Source of the DNA: JBHIET01 sp046760785 | GTDB taxonomy: Bacteria > Chloroflexota > Anaerolineae > B4-G1 | Length of the DNA stretch: 63,798 nt | Assembly: GCA_046760785.1 (NCBI GenBank) | Contig: JBHIET010000009.1 | Span: forward strand, 1 to 63,798 | Reading direction: 5' to 3' | Shown here: positions 7,713 to 16,568 of the stretch, one piece after another | Layout of the letters: every line of letters begins with the position of its first letter | How positions within the stretch are numbered: the first letter of the stretch is position 1 | Made by a program: the position numbers and the translations under genes | Notes under the pieces: generated by a model | Database searches by the model: none | Told to the model about the DNA's origin: nothing | Seen by the model: only the letters and a program-made list of their open reading frames with translations

Positions 7713-10039
7713 GGCCCCACCCTCACCCGCGTCAGTAGAACGTGACTGGAGAGCATCTCACCCTTCTGTGAGATCACGGGCAGATGCGCGATTTCACCGT
7801 CTTCCAGCAGATACACGGCCACCCGTAGGTCGTAGGCCTCCGGGGAGGTGCCGGGGAAGATGGTCAATGTGTGCGTGTCTACGACCACCTCGCCCGGTTC
7901 CCACATCGTCGTAGGCGCGGCCCCGTCCAGCGGCCAACTGTCCTGTTGGGCGGCCTTGTTCTGCCCGGCGTCCACCAACTGGGCCGAGACGGTATAGTTG
8001 GTCTCCATTCGTCGCAGGCCGCGCCAGTAGAGAGTCAGCGTGACCGTCTCACCTGGCCGGGCCGCCCGCCGGTCGAGGTCGTACCCCACCAGCTCCATCC
8101 GGTCCCCGAAGTTAATGGAGATGGGGTTGGGCACGTCGCCCGGTCGGGCGCGGATTTCGACCCGCCCGAAACGCACGTTGTCGCCGCCACTGCTCGCGGC
8201 CAGACGCACCCCACTGGTCGCATCGTACATGCCCACTTCGATCCGGGCCGTGTCAGGCGCGTAGGCGGTCTCAGGCACCGGGATGACGTACCGGTCGGCC
8301 CAGGCGTAGCCCGGCTCCAGCCAGGTCGTCGAGAGCAACCCCAGGCCGGGGAAGGTGTCCCGCTGCGCGATCAGCAAATCCGCCTCCCCCAGCAGGTGCA
8401 CAAAGACGGTATAATCTCGGTCGGTGGGAGCGAGAGCTTCCCAGTACAGGGTCACCCCCACCTGCTCTCCAGGCTCCACCTCCCCCACCTCCAGGTCGTA
8501 CCCCAGGAGCCGCATCACACTCCCGAAGTCGGTTCCCAGTGGGTGTGGGATGGCGGCGACCTGCGCATCGGTCAGCGGCCGGGGCAGCGCGTAGGTGGGC
8601 CGAATCCACAGCCAGGGGGCCAGCACCGTCAGGACTAACAGGAACGCGGCAAAGGCCGCCACCACCCACTGCCCCCATCGTCGTGGGAACCAGCCCGCGA
8701 CGCCCAACACCAGCAGCAGCGACCAGACCGGGATGGCAGGAAACACCAGCCGGCCCTGGGAGGACCAGGTGGTGCGGGCCCACTGGGACCAGGGAACGAC
8801 GACGCCCAGACCCCAGAGAAGGCAGATGGCGAGAGGCAACAAACGTGAGGCGAGAGGCGTGAAACGTGAAACGTAAAACGTGATGCGTAATGCGTAATGC
8901 GCAACCAGACCCAGCACTGCCACGACTACGACCGCGTTGAGCACGGTATACGCCCAATCGGCCATCGGGACGTTGAGGCCGCCAAAGTTGCCCCAGTATC
9001 CGGCCAGGAAACTGTACCGCTCTCGCCACAGTTGGGCCAGGTCGGCGGGCACCTCTCGCTGGCCCAGGATCTCGATAAAGACGTTGAGACCAGTGAGGTC
9101 GCCGTAGAGTTGCAGGTTGCGCAGGAACCACCAACCCGAAATCGCCAGCAGTGGCAGCAGCGTCGCCAGCCCGCCGATGAAGAACTCGGCCCACGATCGC
9201 TGCCGCACCGCCCGCACTACGACGACCAACGCCGTCAGCACTGTCAGCGCCAGCGCACTGGTCTTGGTCAGCGCCGCCAGGCCCAGCACCACGCCTAGCG
9301 CCAGGTAGCGCCCTACAGGGGTCCTTGCGAAGGTTGGACGACATCTTTCAATCCAGGAGCGTCTTCGCTGATCGGGAGTTGATTCACTACCAAAGCTATC
9401 CGCAACCTTCGCAAGGTTTTGCTGGCGGACCAAACGGAGCAGCATCAGCAGTGCCAGGCCGGATAGTGGCACGGCCAGGTTATCGTTGTTGACTGCGCCG
9501 GAGATAAAGACGTACATGGGGGTGAAAGCATGCACGGCCGCCGCGCCCAGCGCCGGCACAGGCCGCCACGGCAAGACCTCGCGCACGATGAGGTAGGTCA
9601 AAGCGACGGCCGCCGTCCCCATCAAGACGGAGAGAAAGCGGATCAGGTGGACCGCCAACACGGTCCCGCGCCAGGGGAAGGATTCCCGCGCCGGCCGGTG
9701 GACGACCAGGTTGACGTTGCCGTCGGGTGTGGCACCAGGGTCAACGCTGGGGTTGAGATGGCGCACCGTCCCCATATCCGACGTGTCAATCCAGCAGGTC
9801 GCCAGCGCAGCGATGAAGTAGTAGAAGGGTGGTTGACTGCCTTCCTGCCGCCAGGGAGTCTCGACGCCCGGCTCCTGCACCGGCAGGCTCCAGTGGTCGG
9901 CGACGTATTTCACCATGGGGTAATGCCACTTCTCGTCGGAGGCCTCGAAGGGCGGGACGACGACGCTGTAGGTCACGCCCAGCACGACAAACAGTGTCAG
10001 CATCACGACCAGCAGTGTTCGCTCCGTGCGCTTGCTCAT
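7709..10039 (-). CDS. PMT/ArnT-like membrane glycosyltransferase with two C-terminal beta-sandwich modules
   Basis: The ATG at 10039 (MSKRTERTL) is chosen because it lies 1 nt after the upstream stop; the longer frame would overlap that gene. The 776-residue protein has a PMT-like N-terminal half (PPFEASDEKWHYPMVKY, with the acidic Asp/Glu pair, then EGSQPPFYYF) and about 11 helices. Two beta-sandwich modules follow, starting at RLLGYDLEVGE and ELVGYDLDRRA, each with an LTLYW-like strand and a W.EPG.VVVD-like segment. It likely transfers a sugar from polyprenyl phosphate outside the membrane. A 7-bp-period repeat (8841-8904) is read in frame at about residues 378-399, in a loop between helices. 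Confidence 0.8.
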   Translation of the reverse strand: MSKRTERTLLVVMLTLFVVLGVTYSVVVPPFEASDEKWHYPMVKYVADHWSLPVQEPGVETPWRQEGSQPPFYYFIAALATCWIDTSDMGTVRHLNPSVDPGATPDGNVNLVVHRPARESFPWRGTVLAVHLIRFLSVLMGTAAVALTYLIVREVLPWRPVPALGAAAVHAFTPMYVFISGAVNNDNLAVPLSGLALLMLLRLVRQQNLAKVADSFGSESTPDQRRRSWIERCRPTFARTPVGRYLALGVVLGLAALTKTSALALTVLTALVVVVRAVRQRSWAEFFIGGLATLLPLLAISGWWFLRNLQLYGDLTGLNVFIEILGQREVPADLAQLWRERYSFLAGYWGNFGGLNVPMADWAYTVLNAVVVVAVLGLVAHYALRITFYVSRFTPLASRLLPLAICLLWGLGVVVPWSQWARTTWSSQGRLVFPAIPVWSLLLVLGVAGWFPRRWGQWVVAAFAAFLLVLTVLAPWLWIRPTYALPRPLTDAQVAAIPHPLGTDFGSVMRLLGYDLEVGEVEPGEQVGVTLYWEALAPTDRDYTVFVHLLGEADLLIAQRDTFPGLGLLSTTWLEPGYAWADRYVIPVPETAYAPDTARIEVGMYDATSGVRLAASSGGDNVRFGRVEIRARPGDVPNPISINFGDRMELVGYDLDRRAARPGETVTLTLYWRGLRRMETNYTVSAQLVDAGQNKAAQQDSWPLDGAAPTTMWEPGEVVVDTHTLTIFPGTSPEAYDLRVAVYLLEDGEIAHLPVISQKGEMLSSHVLLTRVRVGP
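8841..8904. repeat. 7-bp-period degenerate micro-repeat array inside a glycosyltransferase gene
   Basis: On the + strand the units read acgtgaa, acgtaaa, acgtgat, gcgtaat, gcgtaat, gcgcaac in tandem. On the coding strand they become alternating basic and hydrophobic residues (RITHYALRITF-like). Similar arrays are found at 13898, 19996, 45440 and 58637. Confidence 0.7.
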
Positions 10040-10040
10040 G

Positions 10041-12314
10041 CTATTCCTCAAAAGGCTCCAGCACCAGATGATCGGTCTTGCCCCCAAGCGGCGGAATGCG
10101 CTCCATCGTGTCCAGGCGATACAGTCCCACGTCTAAGGTATACGTCGCCAGATCCGCCCCGGATGGCAGCCTGACGGGGTGCATCTGAGCAAAGATGTCT
10201 CCCTCCTGCCAACTCGTCACCGGGAAACCCAGCCCGTCGGCTACCGCGACCACTGCCCCCTGGTCGTCCACCAGGTGAGCCATCACCGAGAGGGGAAAAT
10301 CGGGCGGATTGAGCACCTCCCAGTACGTGCGCAGGGTCACCGTCTCGCCGCGCTCCAGCTCGTACCCCAGAAAGCGGGCCACGTCGCCGAATCGGGCCGC
10401 CACGTCCGCGCCCTCCAGCGCCGACAGCCGGGCCGGCCCGCTCCCCGCCCCCTCCCCCAAGTAGACGGTCAACCCCAGGTGCTGGCTGGTTCTCCGTCTG
10501 TGGAAACTGATCTGCGAGTCGTCAAGGTAAGCAGACGTCACCGTCGGCCCCTCGGCGAGTTCCGGGACGAGGTACCAGCCGGGGGCCGTGCCGGCCGGGT
10601 AGACCCAACTGGAGCGGCAGTCGAAGTAGGTCAGGCGCAGGTCGGGGCTTCCTAACGCATCCCGCGCCTGGTCGGGTTCCAGCGCCGGTATGGGCGCGTA
10701 GCAGACGGCCGCCCAGCGCTCCGGGTGATCCCCCACGTCGTAGACGAAGATCGAGTAGCCCACCTTGGCCGTGGGCCGGCGGCGGCGGAACCAGTCGAAA
10801 AAGTCCGGGTCCTCCATCAGTTGCAGGCTAGAAGCACTGATACCATACACCCCCGGCTCCGGGTTGAGCGGGCTGAACGGTAGGGACGAGGAACGCAGCG
10901 GATCGGGTAGCGCGTCGTACTCAATGCCGTACCATTCCGGGCTTACCCTTCCAAAGTAGCTCAGCCTGACCTGCTCAATCCCCCGCTCGTCCAGGTACGT
11001 CTTCAGCCGCTTCAGGTCTTGCCCCCAGTCCAGGTTCGAGTCCACCGCGTAGCGGTACCCCTGATCCGGCCCGCCCACCAGCTCGTTAAAGTAGGCCAGG
11101 TAGTAGGGATGAATCCACAGGCTGGCGAGCGCCATCCACAAGACCAGCCCTGTGCGCAGCGGTGCAAGCCACCGGGCGCGACACGAGGCCGGGCGGAACG
11201 CAGCCGCAGCGGTCAGCACGACGAACGGAACGACAGGCAAGACGTGGCGGTAGCCGATGTTGATCCGGCTGACGATGCTGACGGCAAAGTAGAACGCCGG
11301 AAAGATTAGCGCCACCGGAGGCCACACCGTCCGGCGGCTACGGCAGGCTGCCACGACACCCACGGCCAGCAAGACCAGCAGAGGAAGCGGCGTCTTGATC
11401 AGGAGCAGGACCGGGAAGTAGTGCCACCACCCTTCGTCAGAGACCTGGCCGAGGAAGAAGGCCGACTGCCCGGTGGTCTGGTGCTGCCACAGCCGTTGCA
11501 GGTTTTCCAGGTAGGTGGGCATTGGCATCCAGGTGCCGGTCGTCGCCCACACGCCGCTCTCGAAGCGATAGAGCGCCCACAGCACCAGGAGCGCCAGGCT
11601 CAGGAGCGCCACGAACCCGGCCAGCAAACCCCCCAGGCGACCCTTGTTCCGCCACACGTGCCACAGAAGCGCCAGCCCCAGGGCCGGCAGCAGGAGCAGC
11701 GCCGAGAGCTTGGCCCCCAAAGCCAGGCCCAGCGTCACTCCTGCCAGCAGGAGCCGTGCCCCGGTGGGCCGATCCAGCCAGCGGGAGAAGGTGTAGCAGG
11801 CACCACAGGCCGTGCAGGTGACCGCCAAGTCGGTGGTCATCAGGCCGGAGTGGGCCAGGATGTTCGGCTCGAAGGTGCACAGGAACAGCGCCGCCAGTCC
11901 CGCTTCCCGTCCGAACAGTTCGCCGGCCCAGCGGCTCACCAGCGCTGCCAGCAGCAGCCCCAGCGCCGGGATGGCCCAGCGGCCCAGGAACACCATCCGG
12001 TCGAGGGGCCGGCCCGGCTCCCCCAGAAAGTGGCGGGCGACGTCAATGCCGTAGGCGCGGTCCCAGCCGAACAGGTCGGCCGGCGAGGGAACCTCGGGAT
12101 CGAGCGTCAGGAGCACGCCGCCCAGAGCGTGGGCCAGTGGCGGGTGCTCGTACTGCAAGCGCAGGTCGCCGGTGCGCCAGTAGGCGGCACCTCGGACCAG
12201 GTGGAACGGCTCGTCCATCGTCGGCGACTGGTCACGGACGTTGACCAGCACTCGGGCCCAGAACAACAGCAATAGCAGCACCGCGCCACACAGAGGCCCA
12301 AGCCGACGATTCAC
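10041..12314 (-). CDS. PMT-family (GT39-like) membrane glycosyltransferase with C-terminal beta-sandwich
   Basis: This 757-residue protein starts with a membrane helix followed by SPTMDEPFHLVRG, where the Asp-Glu pair in the first outer loop is the catalytic signature of PMT/ArnT-type transferases, and then YEHPPLAHALGG. About ten helices run to residue 420. A long soluble region follows (VDSNLDWGQDLKRL, a segment commonly seen in this family), ending in one beta-sandwich module (FLGYELERGE, LRTYWEVL, MERIPPLGG). It should act on the outer side of the membrane using a polyprenyl-linked sugar. It overlaps the truncated hypothetical gene upstream by 4 nt. The acceptor is unknown. Confidence 0.85.
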   Translation of the reverse strand: MNRRLGPLCGAVLLLLLFWARVLVNVRDQSPTMDEPFHLVRGAAYWRTGDLRLQYEHPPLAHALGGVLLTLDPEVPSPADLFGWDRAYGIDVARHFLGEPGRPLDRMVFLGRWAIPALGLLLAALVSRWAGELFGREAGLAALFLCTFEPNILAHSGLMTTDLAVTCTACGACYTFSRWLDRPTGARLLLAGVTLGLALGAKLSALLLLPALGLALLWHVWRNKGRLGGLLAGFVALLSLALLVLWALYRFESGVWATTGTWMPMPTYLENLQRLWQHQTTGQSAFFLGQVSDEGWWHYFPVLLLIKTPLPLLVLLAVGVVAACRSRRTVWPPVALIFPAFYFAVSIVSRINIGYRHVLPVVPFVVLTAAAAFRPASCRARWLAPLRTGLVLWMALASLWIHPYYLAYFNELVGGPDQGYRYAVDSNLDWGQDLKRLKTYLDERGIEQVRLSYFGRVSPEWYGIEYDALPDPLRSSSLPFSPLNPEPGVYGISASSLQLMEDPDFFDWFRRRRPTAKVGYSIFVYDVGDHPERWAAVCYAPIPALEPDQARDALGSPDLRLTYFDCRSSWVYPAGTAPGWYLVPELAEGPTVTSAYLDDSQISFHRRRTSQHLGLTVYLGEGAGSGPARLSALEGADVAARFGDVARFLGYELERGETVTLRTYWEVLNPPDFPLSVMAHLVDDQGAVVAVADGLGFPVTSWQEGDIFAQMHPVRLPSGADLATYTLDVGLYRLDTMERIPPLGGKTDHLVLEPFEE

Positions 12315-12811
12315 ACCGATCTCTTCAGGCCTTTTTGTACACCGAGGAACTCCAGTCGCCTTGGCATACTCTCTCCGCCTTGTAGGACCATCCCGGGTTG
12401 CGTTCTACCGATGGAGGGCTTGATCCCACGTTTGACGCTGCAACGGGGACACGTCTTGAGGTACGGAAAGTACAAGGATGGACCCTCATCCAGCTCATTG
12501 CCAGCACAGTATGTCCATCCGCCATCGGAGACCATTCGCTCAGCATACTTCGCAGATACCAAGAAATCAAACAATGCAGGCAGGGCGATATTGGGTCTAT
12601 GTTGGTCCTTGTCTCCTGGTGAGGAGTGACACAGGGTTCGATAGGAATCGAAGAAAGTACGCACCAACTCTGCCGCACCATCCGCAGGCACAGGAACCAG
12701 AGTCTGTTGCAGTGCGATCATCTTGTCGCATATCTCGCACTCGGCGTCGCAATTCGACCCGCAAGGCATATCGGCAAGTTCCAAACCCATTTCTCTCTGC
12801 TCCGTGTGCAT
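12311..12811 (-). CDS. Cys-rich hypothetical protein, probably truncated
   Basis: A 166-residue frame with no confident family. The middle part looks protein-like (LPALFDFLVSAKYAERM, YCAGNELDEG, YFPYLKTCPRC), with cysteines at CGSNCDAECEIC and CPRC that could hold a metal. After about residue 135 (KPSIG) the sequence becomes Gly/Arg-rich and lacks pattern, as if the original C-terminus had been lost when the region recombined next to the glycosyltransferase start. The YFPYLKTCPRC block loosely recalls some type II restriction enzymes, but that is a weak impression. Expression and function are uncertain. Confidence 0.4.
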   Translation of the reverse strand: MHTEQREMGLELADMPCGSNCDAECEICDKMIALQQTLVPVPADGAAELVRTFFDSYRTLCHSSPGDKDQHRPNIALPALFDFLVSAKYAERMVSDGGWTYCAGNELDEGPSLYFPYLKTCPRCSVKRGIKPSIGRTQPGMVLQGGESMPRRLEFLGVQKGLKRSV

Positions 12812-12861
12812 CAGTAATGTTCCGTTCTTATTATACCCAACGGTGGCGCTTTTACAAACAA

Positions 12862-12887
12862 CCCTTCGACAGGCTCAGGGCAAAGCG
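12862..12887. repeat. Interspersed palindromic repeat copy, intergenic
   Basis: CCCTTCGACAGGCTCAGGG plus CAAAGCG is the best copy in the window of a short palindromic repeat. It lies between two leftward genes. Degenerate copies occur at 2507, 42979, 47235 and 50176. Confidence 0.75.
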
Positions 12888-12955
12888 CCTCTCGCCGCCT
12901 TGCTTCCCCTCTCCCCATCCCTCTCAGCGCACTCAACAGGGTTCATACGCCACGC

Positions 12956-15409
12956 TCACCGCACCCTCACCAGCGCCAGTTGGAGCGCATCGCCGACGAA
13001 CGCGCCGTCCGGGCCATAGATCGGCAGCCGCTCCACCGTATCCAGGCTGTACATCCCTACATTCAGTGGAATCTCCCCCGCGGGGGTCGAGGGCGCGAGG
13101 GGAACGGTGTACTCGTCCCGCACGATCTGCCCCGGCTCCCAGCGGGTCGTGGGCAGTGCGCCGCACCCCGGAGTGATGTCCAACTGGCCCCACATCGCGC
13201 CTTCGTACAGTTGGACGAAGACCTGGTAGTAGGTCTCCATCGGAGCCAGCGCCTGCCAGTAGACCACCAAGCGGACGCTGCCCCCCGGCCTGGCGTCGGC
13301 GGTATCCAGCCGGTAGCCCAGCAGCCGTACCGAGCTCCCCAGCGTGTAGCCCGCCGGGGTGTAGTCGGCGGGGAACAGTCGTGTCACGCGCTCCGGCGTG
13401 GCTTGGGCGTCGAAGCGGGAGACGTACTCTTCGACGTGGTAAACGTTGGGTGGGGCCGCCGCCGTGCCTCGGCGGTAGAGCCACAGCTTGGTCTCCCCGG
13501 CGACGCGCACCTCCCCCCAGAGATGATAGTCCGCCTCGATCTCGGCCCGGTCGAGCGGGACTTCGTCCTGCACGTTCCTGGCGACCAGGTACCAGTCAGG
13601 TGCAGGGCAGTAGGTGCGCTCCGCCCCTCGGGTGTACCAGCCCGCCACCTCCTGCTCCTCGTTGCTGGCGAAGGTGCCGCTCAGGGTTCCTTCCTCGATC
13701 AGAGCGCCGACCACCTTCCAGCCGGCGCGGTAGGGGAAGCCGAAGTAGCCGTCGTGGGGCAGCTCAAGGTCGGGCCGCCAGTAGAGGGCCGGGCGATGGA
13801 CGGGCCAGGTGCGCTTGATCTCGGGATCGTGCTGGACGAAGATCAGGTAGGGATAGTAAGCCAAAAGGGCAAAGATGGCAAAGCCGGAGATGGGGAGTAA
13901 TGCGTGAAACGTGAAACGTGAAAGGTGATGTGTGATGCGTGTTGCGTGTTGCGTATTGTGTATTGCGTGGAAGCGTCGCCAGATGCGGGCGAGGGGCAGG
14001 GTGGCGAGGAGACAAGCACCGGGGAAAACGTTCAGCACGTGGGTGCGAGGGGTGCCGACCAGAAAGTAGTAGAAAAGGAACGGCGCGCCGAACCACAGCC
14101 AGGTAGCGCGGGACGCAGGCGAGGAGTGAGGGGAGAGGACGATGATGACCAGAAGAAGGGCGAATATGGGGCCAGGGAGCAAGGGGGCAAGGAAGCAAAG
14201 GAGGCCGAGGGCAGGAATGAGAAGACCGAAGTGGCGGAATGGGAGAAAGGAAGCAATTGTGACCAGGCAGGCCAGGCCGGTGAGGTAGTAGGTGGAGTTG
14301 TAGAACGTGGCGAGGGGCAGGGAGGAGAGCAAGTTGTTGTAAAGCGGCCCTCCCGTGCCGATGCGCGCGCCGCTCAGGTAGGCGAAGGTCTTGGCAAAGC
14401 TGGGGTGGCGCACAAAGGGGAGGTAGAAAAGCGCCAGGATGATCGAGGCCAGCGCGCCCGCACCCAGAACCTCCACCCAGCATGTGCGTCTCTCAGAGCC
14501 GGTCCGCCACAGCCGCCGCCCGACAAGGTATACAGCAGCCGGCAGCGCCAGCCCGGCGTCGTAGTGAGCCAGGAGGCCAAGGGCCAGAAGCGCTGCGCCG
14601 GCAAAAAGCCAGCGGCGCCCCCCTCCCTCCGACCAGCGGAACAGGGCCAGCGATGCCAGCGCGGTCGCCGCCAGCACGACGCTCTGGTACTGCACAATGC
14701 GACCAAACCCGACGAAGTAGCCGTTGATCGCCAGAAGCAAGGCGGCGACCAGCCCGCTCCGCCCGCCGAACCAGCGCCGGCCCAGTAGATACAGTGCCAC
14801 GATGCCCAGGAGGCTCGCCAGCGCAAAGGGCAGCCGGGCCTGCCACTCGTTGATCGTGCCGGAGAGCGTCCAGGTGGCGAGGGGCAGCAGCACCTCCACG
14901 GGGCCTTTCTGGTGATAGAACAGTTGCGCGTCGTCTCCCAGGATGGCGCGGGCTGCCCGCACCATCACCACCCCCTCGTCCCCCTGGAACTCGCTGTAGC
15001 CCAGGTGGAGCAGGCGGAAGAGGGCGGCGAGGGGAATGATGAGCGACAAATGACCAAATCCCAGCCCCAAGCGCACAGCCGGAGGACGAGGGGGAAGGAG
15101 GGCAATGGCAAATGTGAGCAGGTTGACGGCGAGCAGTAGCGCGGCAGAGGGCAGGGGGCCGGGAACGTAATGGAGCAGGAGCGTCAGCAAGGTCACGCTC
15201 CCCATCCCCAGGCCCAGGCCGACCGCGATCTCGTCGGCCCCCGGTCGCCGGTCCCGGCTGGTCAGCAGTCTGGCCCACGCCAGGCCGGGCAGAAGCCACA
15301 GCAGGACGAACGAGGCCCAGTAGCGGGTCGCGGGTACCGCCAGGCTGACGTTGGCCAGGATTACGAGGAGGATCAGCCAGAGCGAGTGACCGCGCCAGCG
15401 GGAGATCAT
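12956..15409 (-). CDS. PMT_2-type membrane glycosyltransferase with C-terminal beta-sandwich
   Basis: The ATG at 15409 overlaps the upstream stop in an ATGA, which fixes the start; a longer open frame to 15880 is not coding. The 817-residue protein has GDEGVVMVRAARAI in the first outer loop (acidic pair), HQKGPVEVLLPLATW, and LPFALASLLGIVALYLLGRR, a pattern typical of ArnT/PMT_2 enzymes. About 12 helices run to residue 530 and a periplasmic-type region ends in one beta-sandwich (LLGYRLDTADARPG, VVYWQALAP, PTTRWEPG, ERLPIYG). Residues about 479-504 are encoded by a 7-bp-period repeat (13898-13971). The predicted role is outer-face sugar transfer from polyprenyl phosphate. Confidence 0.85.
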   Translation of the reverse strand: MISRWRGHSLWLILLVILANVSLAVPATRYWASFVLLWLLPGLAWARLLTSRDRRPGADEIAVGLGLGMGSVTLLTLLLHYVPGPLPSAALLLAVNLLTFAIALLPPRPPAVRLGLGFGHLSLIIPLAALFRLLHLGYSEFQGDEGVVMVRAARAILGDDAQLFYHQKGPVEVLLPLATWTLSGTINEWQARLPFALASLLGIVALYLLGRRWFGGRSGLVAALLLAINGYFVGFGRIVQYQSVVLAATALASLALFRWSEGGGRRWLFAGAALLALGLLAHYDAGLALPAAVYLVGRRLWRTGSERRTCWVEVLGAGALASIILALFYLPFVRHPSFAKTFAYLSGARIGTGGPLYNNLLSSLPLATFYNSTYYLTGLACLVTIASFLPFRHFGLLIPALGLLCFLAPLLPGPIFALLLVIIVLSPHSSPASRATWLWFGAPFLFYYFLVGTPRTHVLNVFPGACLLATLPLARIWRRFHAIHNTQHATRITHHLSRFTFHALLPISGFAIFALLAYYPYLIFVQHDPEIKRTWPVHRPALYWRPDLELPHDGYFGFPYRAGWKVVGALIEEGTLSGTFASNEEQEVAGWYTRGAERTYCPAPDWYLVARNVQDEVPLDRAEIEADYHLWGEVRVAGETKLWLYRRGTAAAPPNVYHVEEYVSRFDAQATPERVTRLFPADYTPAGYTLGSSVRLLGYRLDTADARPGGSVRLVVYWQALAPMETYYQVFVQLYEGAMWGQLDITPGCGALPTTRWEPGQIVRDEYTVPLAPSTPAGEIPLNVGMYSLDTVERLPIYGPDGAFVGDALQLALVRVR
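13898..13971. repeat. 7-bp-period degenerate micro-repeat array inside a glycosyltransferase gene
   Basis: Tandem degenerate units of acgtgaa, gcgtgtt and gcgtatt type continue for about 70 bp. They are translated in frame in the 817-residue glycosyltransferase as an HNTQHATRITHHLSRFTFH-like basic, aromatic loop that sits between membrane helices. Confidence 0.7.
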
Positions 15410-16545
15410 TTCCCAACTATCCCTTCTTGCGCCCCGCGCTGCCAGCGCATCCAGACCATCGTTGTGGCCAGAATCACAAACACAGCCACCATGAGCCAGA
15501 AGGCAACCGGGTAGTTGCGCACCGGCCATTTGCACATATCGGCAACGAGCGCCAGCAGGCCGAACAGGAAGTAGAATACCCCGATGCGGTATTTGCGCAG
15601 CAGTGGAGCCATCGTCAACACCAGTAGCGAAAAGTACCCGCAGTGCAGCTTGGGAGAGAGCAGCAGCCCGGTGGTTGTCAAGAGAGTGAGGTCTTCGAGC
15701 AGACCCAGGGGCTTCCAGACGATGAGGGCCAGAACGATCGCACTGCCCATCACCAGGATCGCCGAGTAGACCGCCAGGCTCACTGGAGGCTGTCCTTCGT
15801 GCGCTTGAGCCCACAACGCTCCCAGGCTGACGCCCCTGAATTGAAACGGGTGCTGTGTGCGTTCTTTCGAGACGTCCCAAAAGATGGCCGACTTCCCCGC
15901 CGCCAACAGAAACGGCGCAAAGACCAGCCCAAAGATGATTGGGGGTATGATCAGGTATCTCCAGTCTCGAGTGCGCAAGAACGCAATAGGGATCATCAGC
16001 GCACCGCTCAGCTTGACCAGCAACGTCAGGCCTATGACCGCACTTGCCTTCCAGTGCCGCCGATGCAGGAGGAACAATAGCGCCAGCGAGAAGAAGAACG
16101 CCAGGATGGGTTCATCTTGACGGCGCAGGAGCGAGTTCCCAAAGGTGAGGGGGTTGAAAAGGAAATATAGAGCAGCGCGATATCCTTCTTCCCTATCTCG
16201 CGTTGTGAACAGCAAGGCGTACGCGGTGAAGAGGTTGAAAAGCGAGAAATAGGTCATAAAGGAGAGCGTCGCCCAGGGGTTGACGTGGCCGAACAGGCCG
16301 GAGACCAGCGCCGGCGGGACCAGCAACAAGTTGATCAGTGGAGGCGTCGTCGTGAACACATCCCGATACAACAGCCCACCGCTGACAATCGTCTCCGCCC
16401 GGGCGATCCAGGGGTCGGCAAAGCGCGGCTCCTCGGCGGTGCCATAGTACCCCATCGGCTCAAGCACAAAGTGTGCGATGAGCAGATAAACGAAGAACAG
16501 CACCAGGAAGATAACCAGGATGCGCAGGGCGTAGGTTCGTGTCAT
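15406..16545 (-). CDS. Polytopic membrane protein, GT-C (GT87-like) mannosyltransferase candidate
   Basis: This 379-residue protein has about ten membrane helices. The first outer loop contains ADPWIARAETIVSGG and then RDVFTTTPPLINLLLVPPA; later come LLVKLSGALMIPIAF and LLSPKLHCGYFSLLVLTMAP. This helix-rich layout with an acidic first loop fits the smaller GT-C families that use polyprenyl-phosphate sugars, but no exact family was identified. Unlike its neighbours it has no C-terminal beta-sandwich. It is coupled to the downstream gene by a 4-nt overlap and is probably part of the same glycan assembly operon. Confidence 0.65.
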   Translation of the reverse strand: MTRTYALRILVIFLVLFFVYLLIAHFVLEPMGYYGTAEEPRFADPWIARAETIVSGGLLYRDVFTTTPPLINLLLVPPALVSGLFGHVNPWATLSFMTYFSLFNLFTAYALLFTTRDREEGYRAALYFLFNPLTFGNSLLRRQDEPILAFFFSLALLFLLHRRHWKASAVIGLTLLVKLSGALMIPIAFLRTRDWRYLIIPPIIFGLVFAPFLLAAGKSAIFWDVSKERTQHPFQFRGVSLGALWAQAHEGQPPVSLAVYSAILVMGSAIVLALIVWKPLGLLEDLTLLTTTGLLLSPKLHCGYFSLLVLTMAPLLRKYRIGVFYFLFGLLALVADMCKWPVRNYPVAFWLMVAVFVILATTMVWMRWQRGAQEGIVGK

Positions 16546-16568
16546 GGTACACCTTACAGAAATCGCGG

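Noticed and set aside
15410..15880. N-terminal extension of the 817-residue glycosyltransferase
   Set aside because: It overlaps the upstream membrane protein gene; the ATGA overlap at 15406-15409 gives a normal start with a signal-anchor helix.
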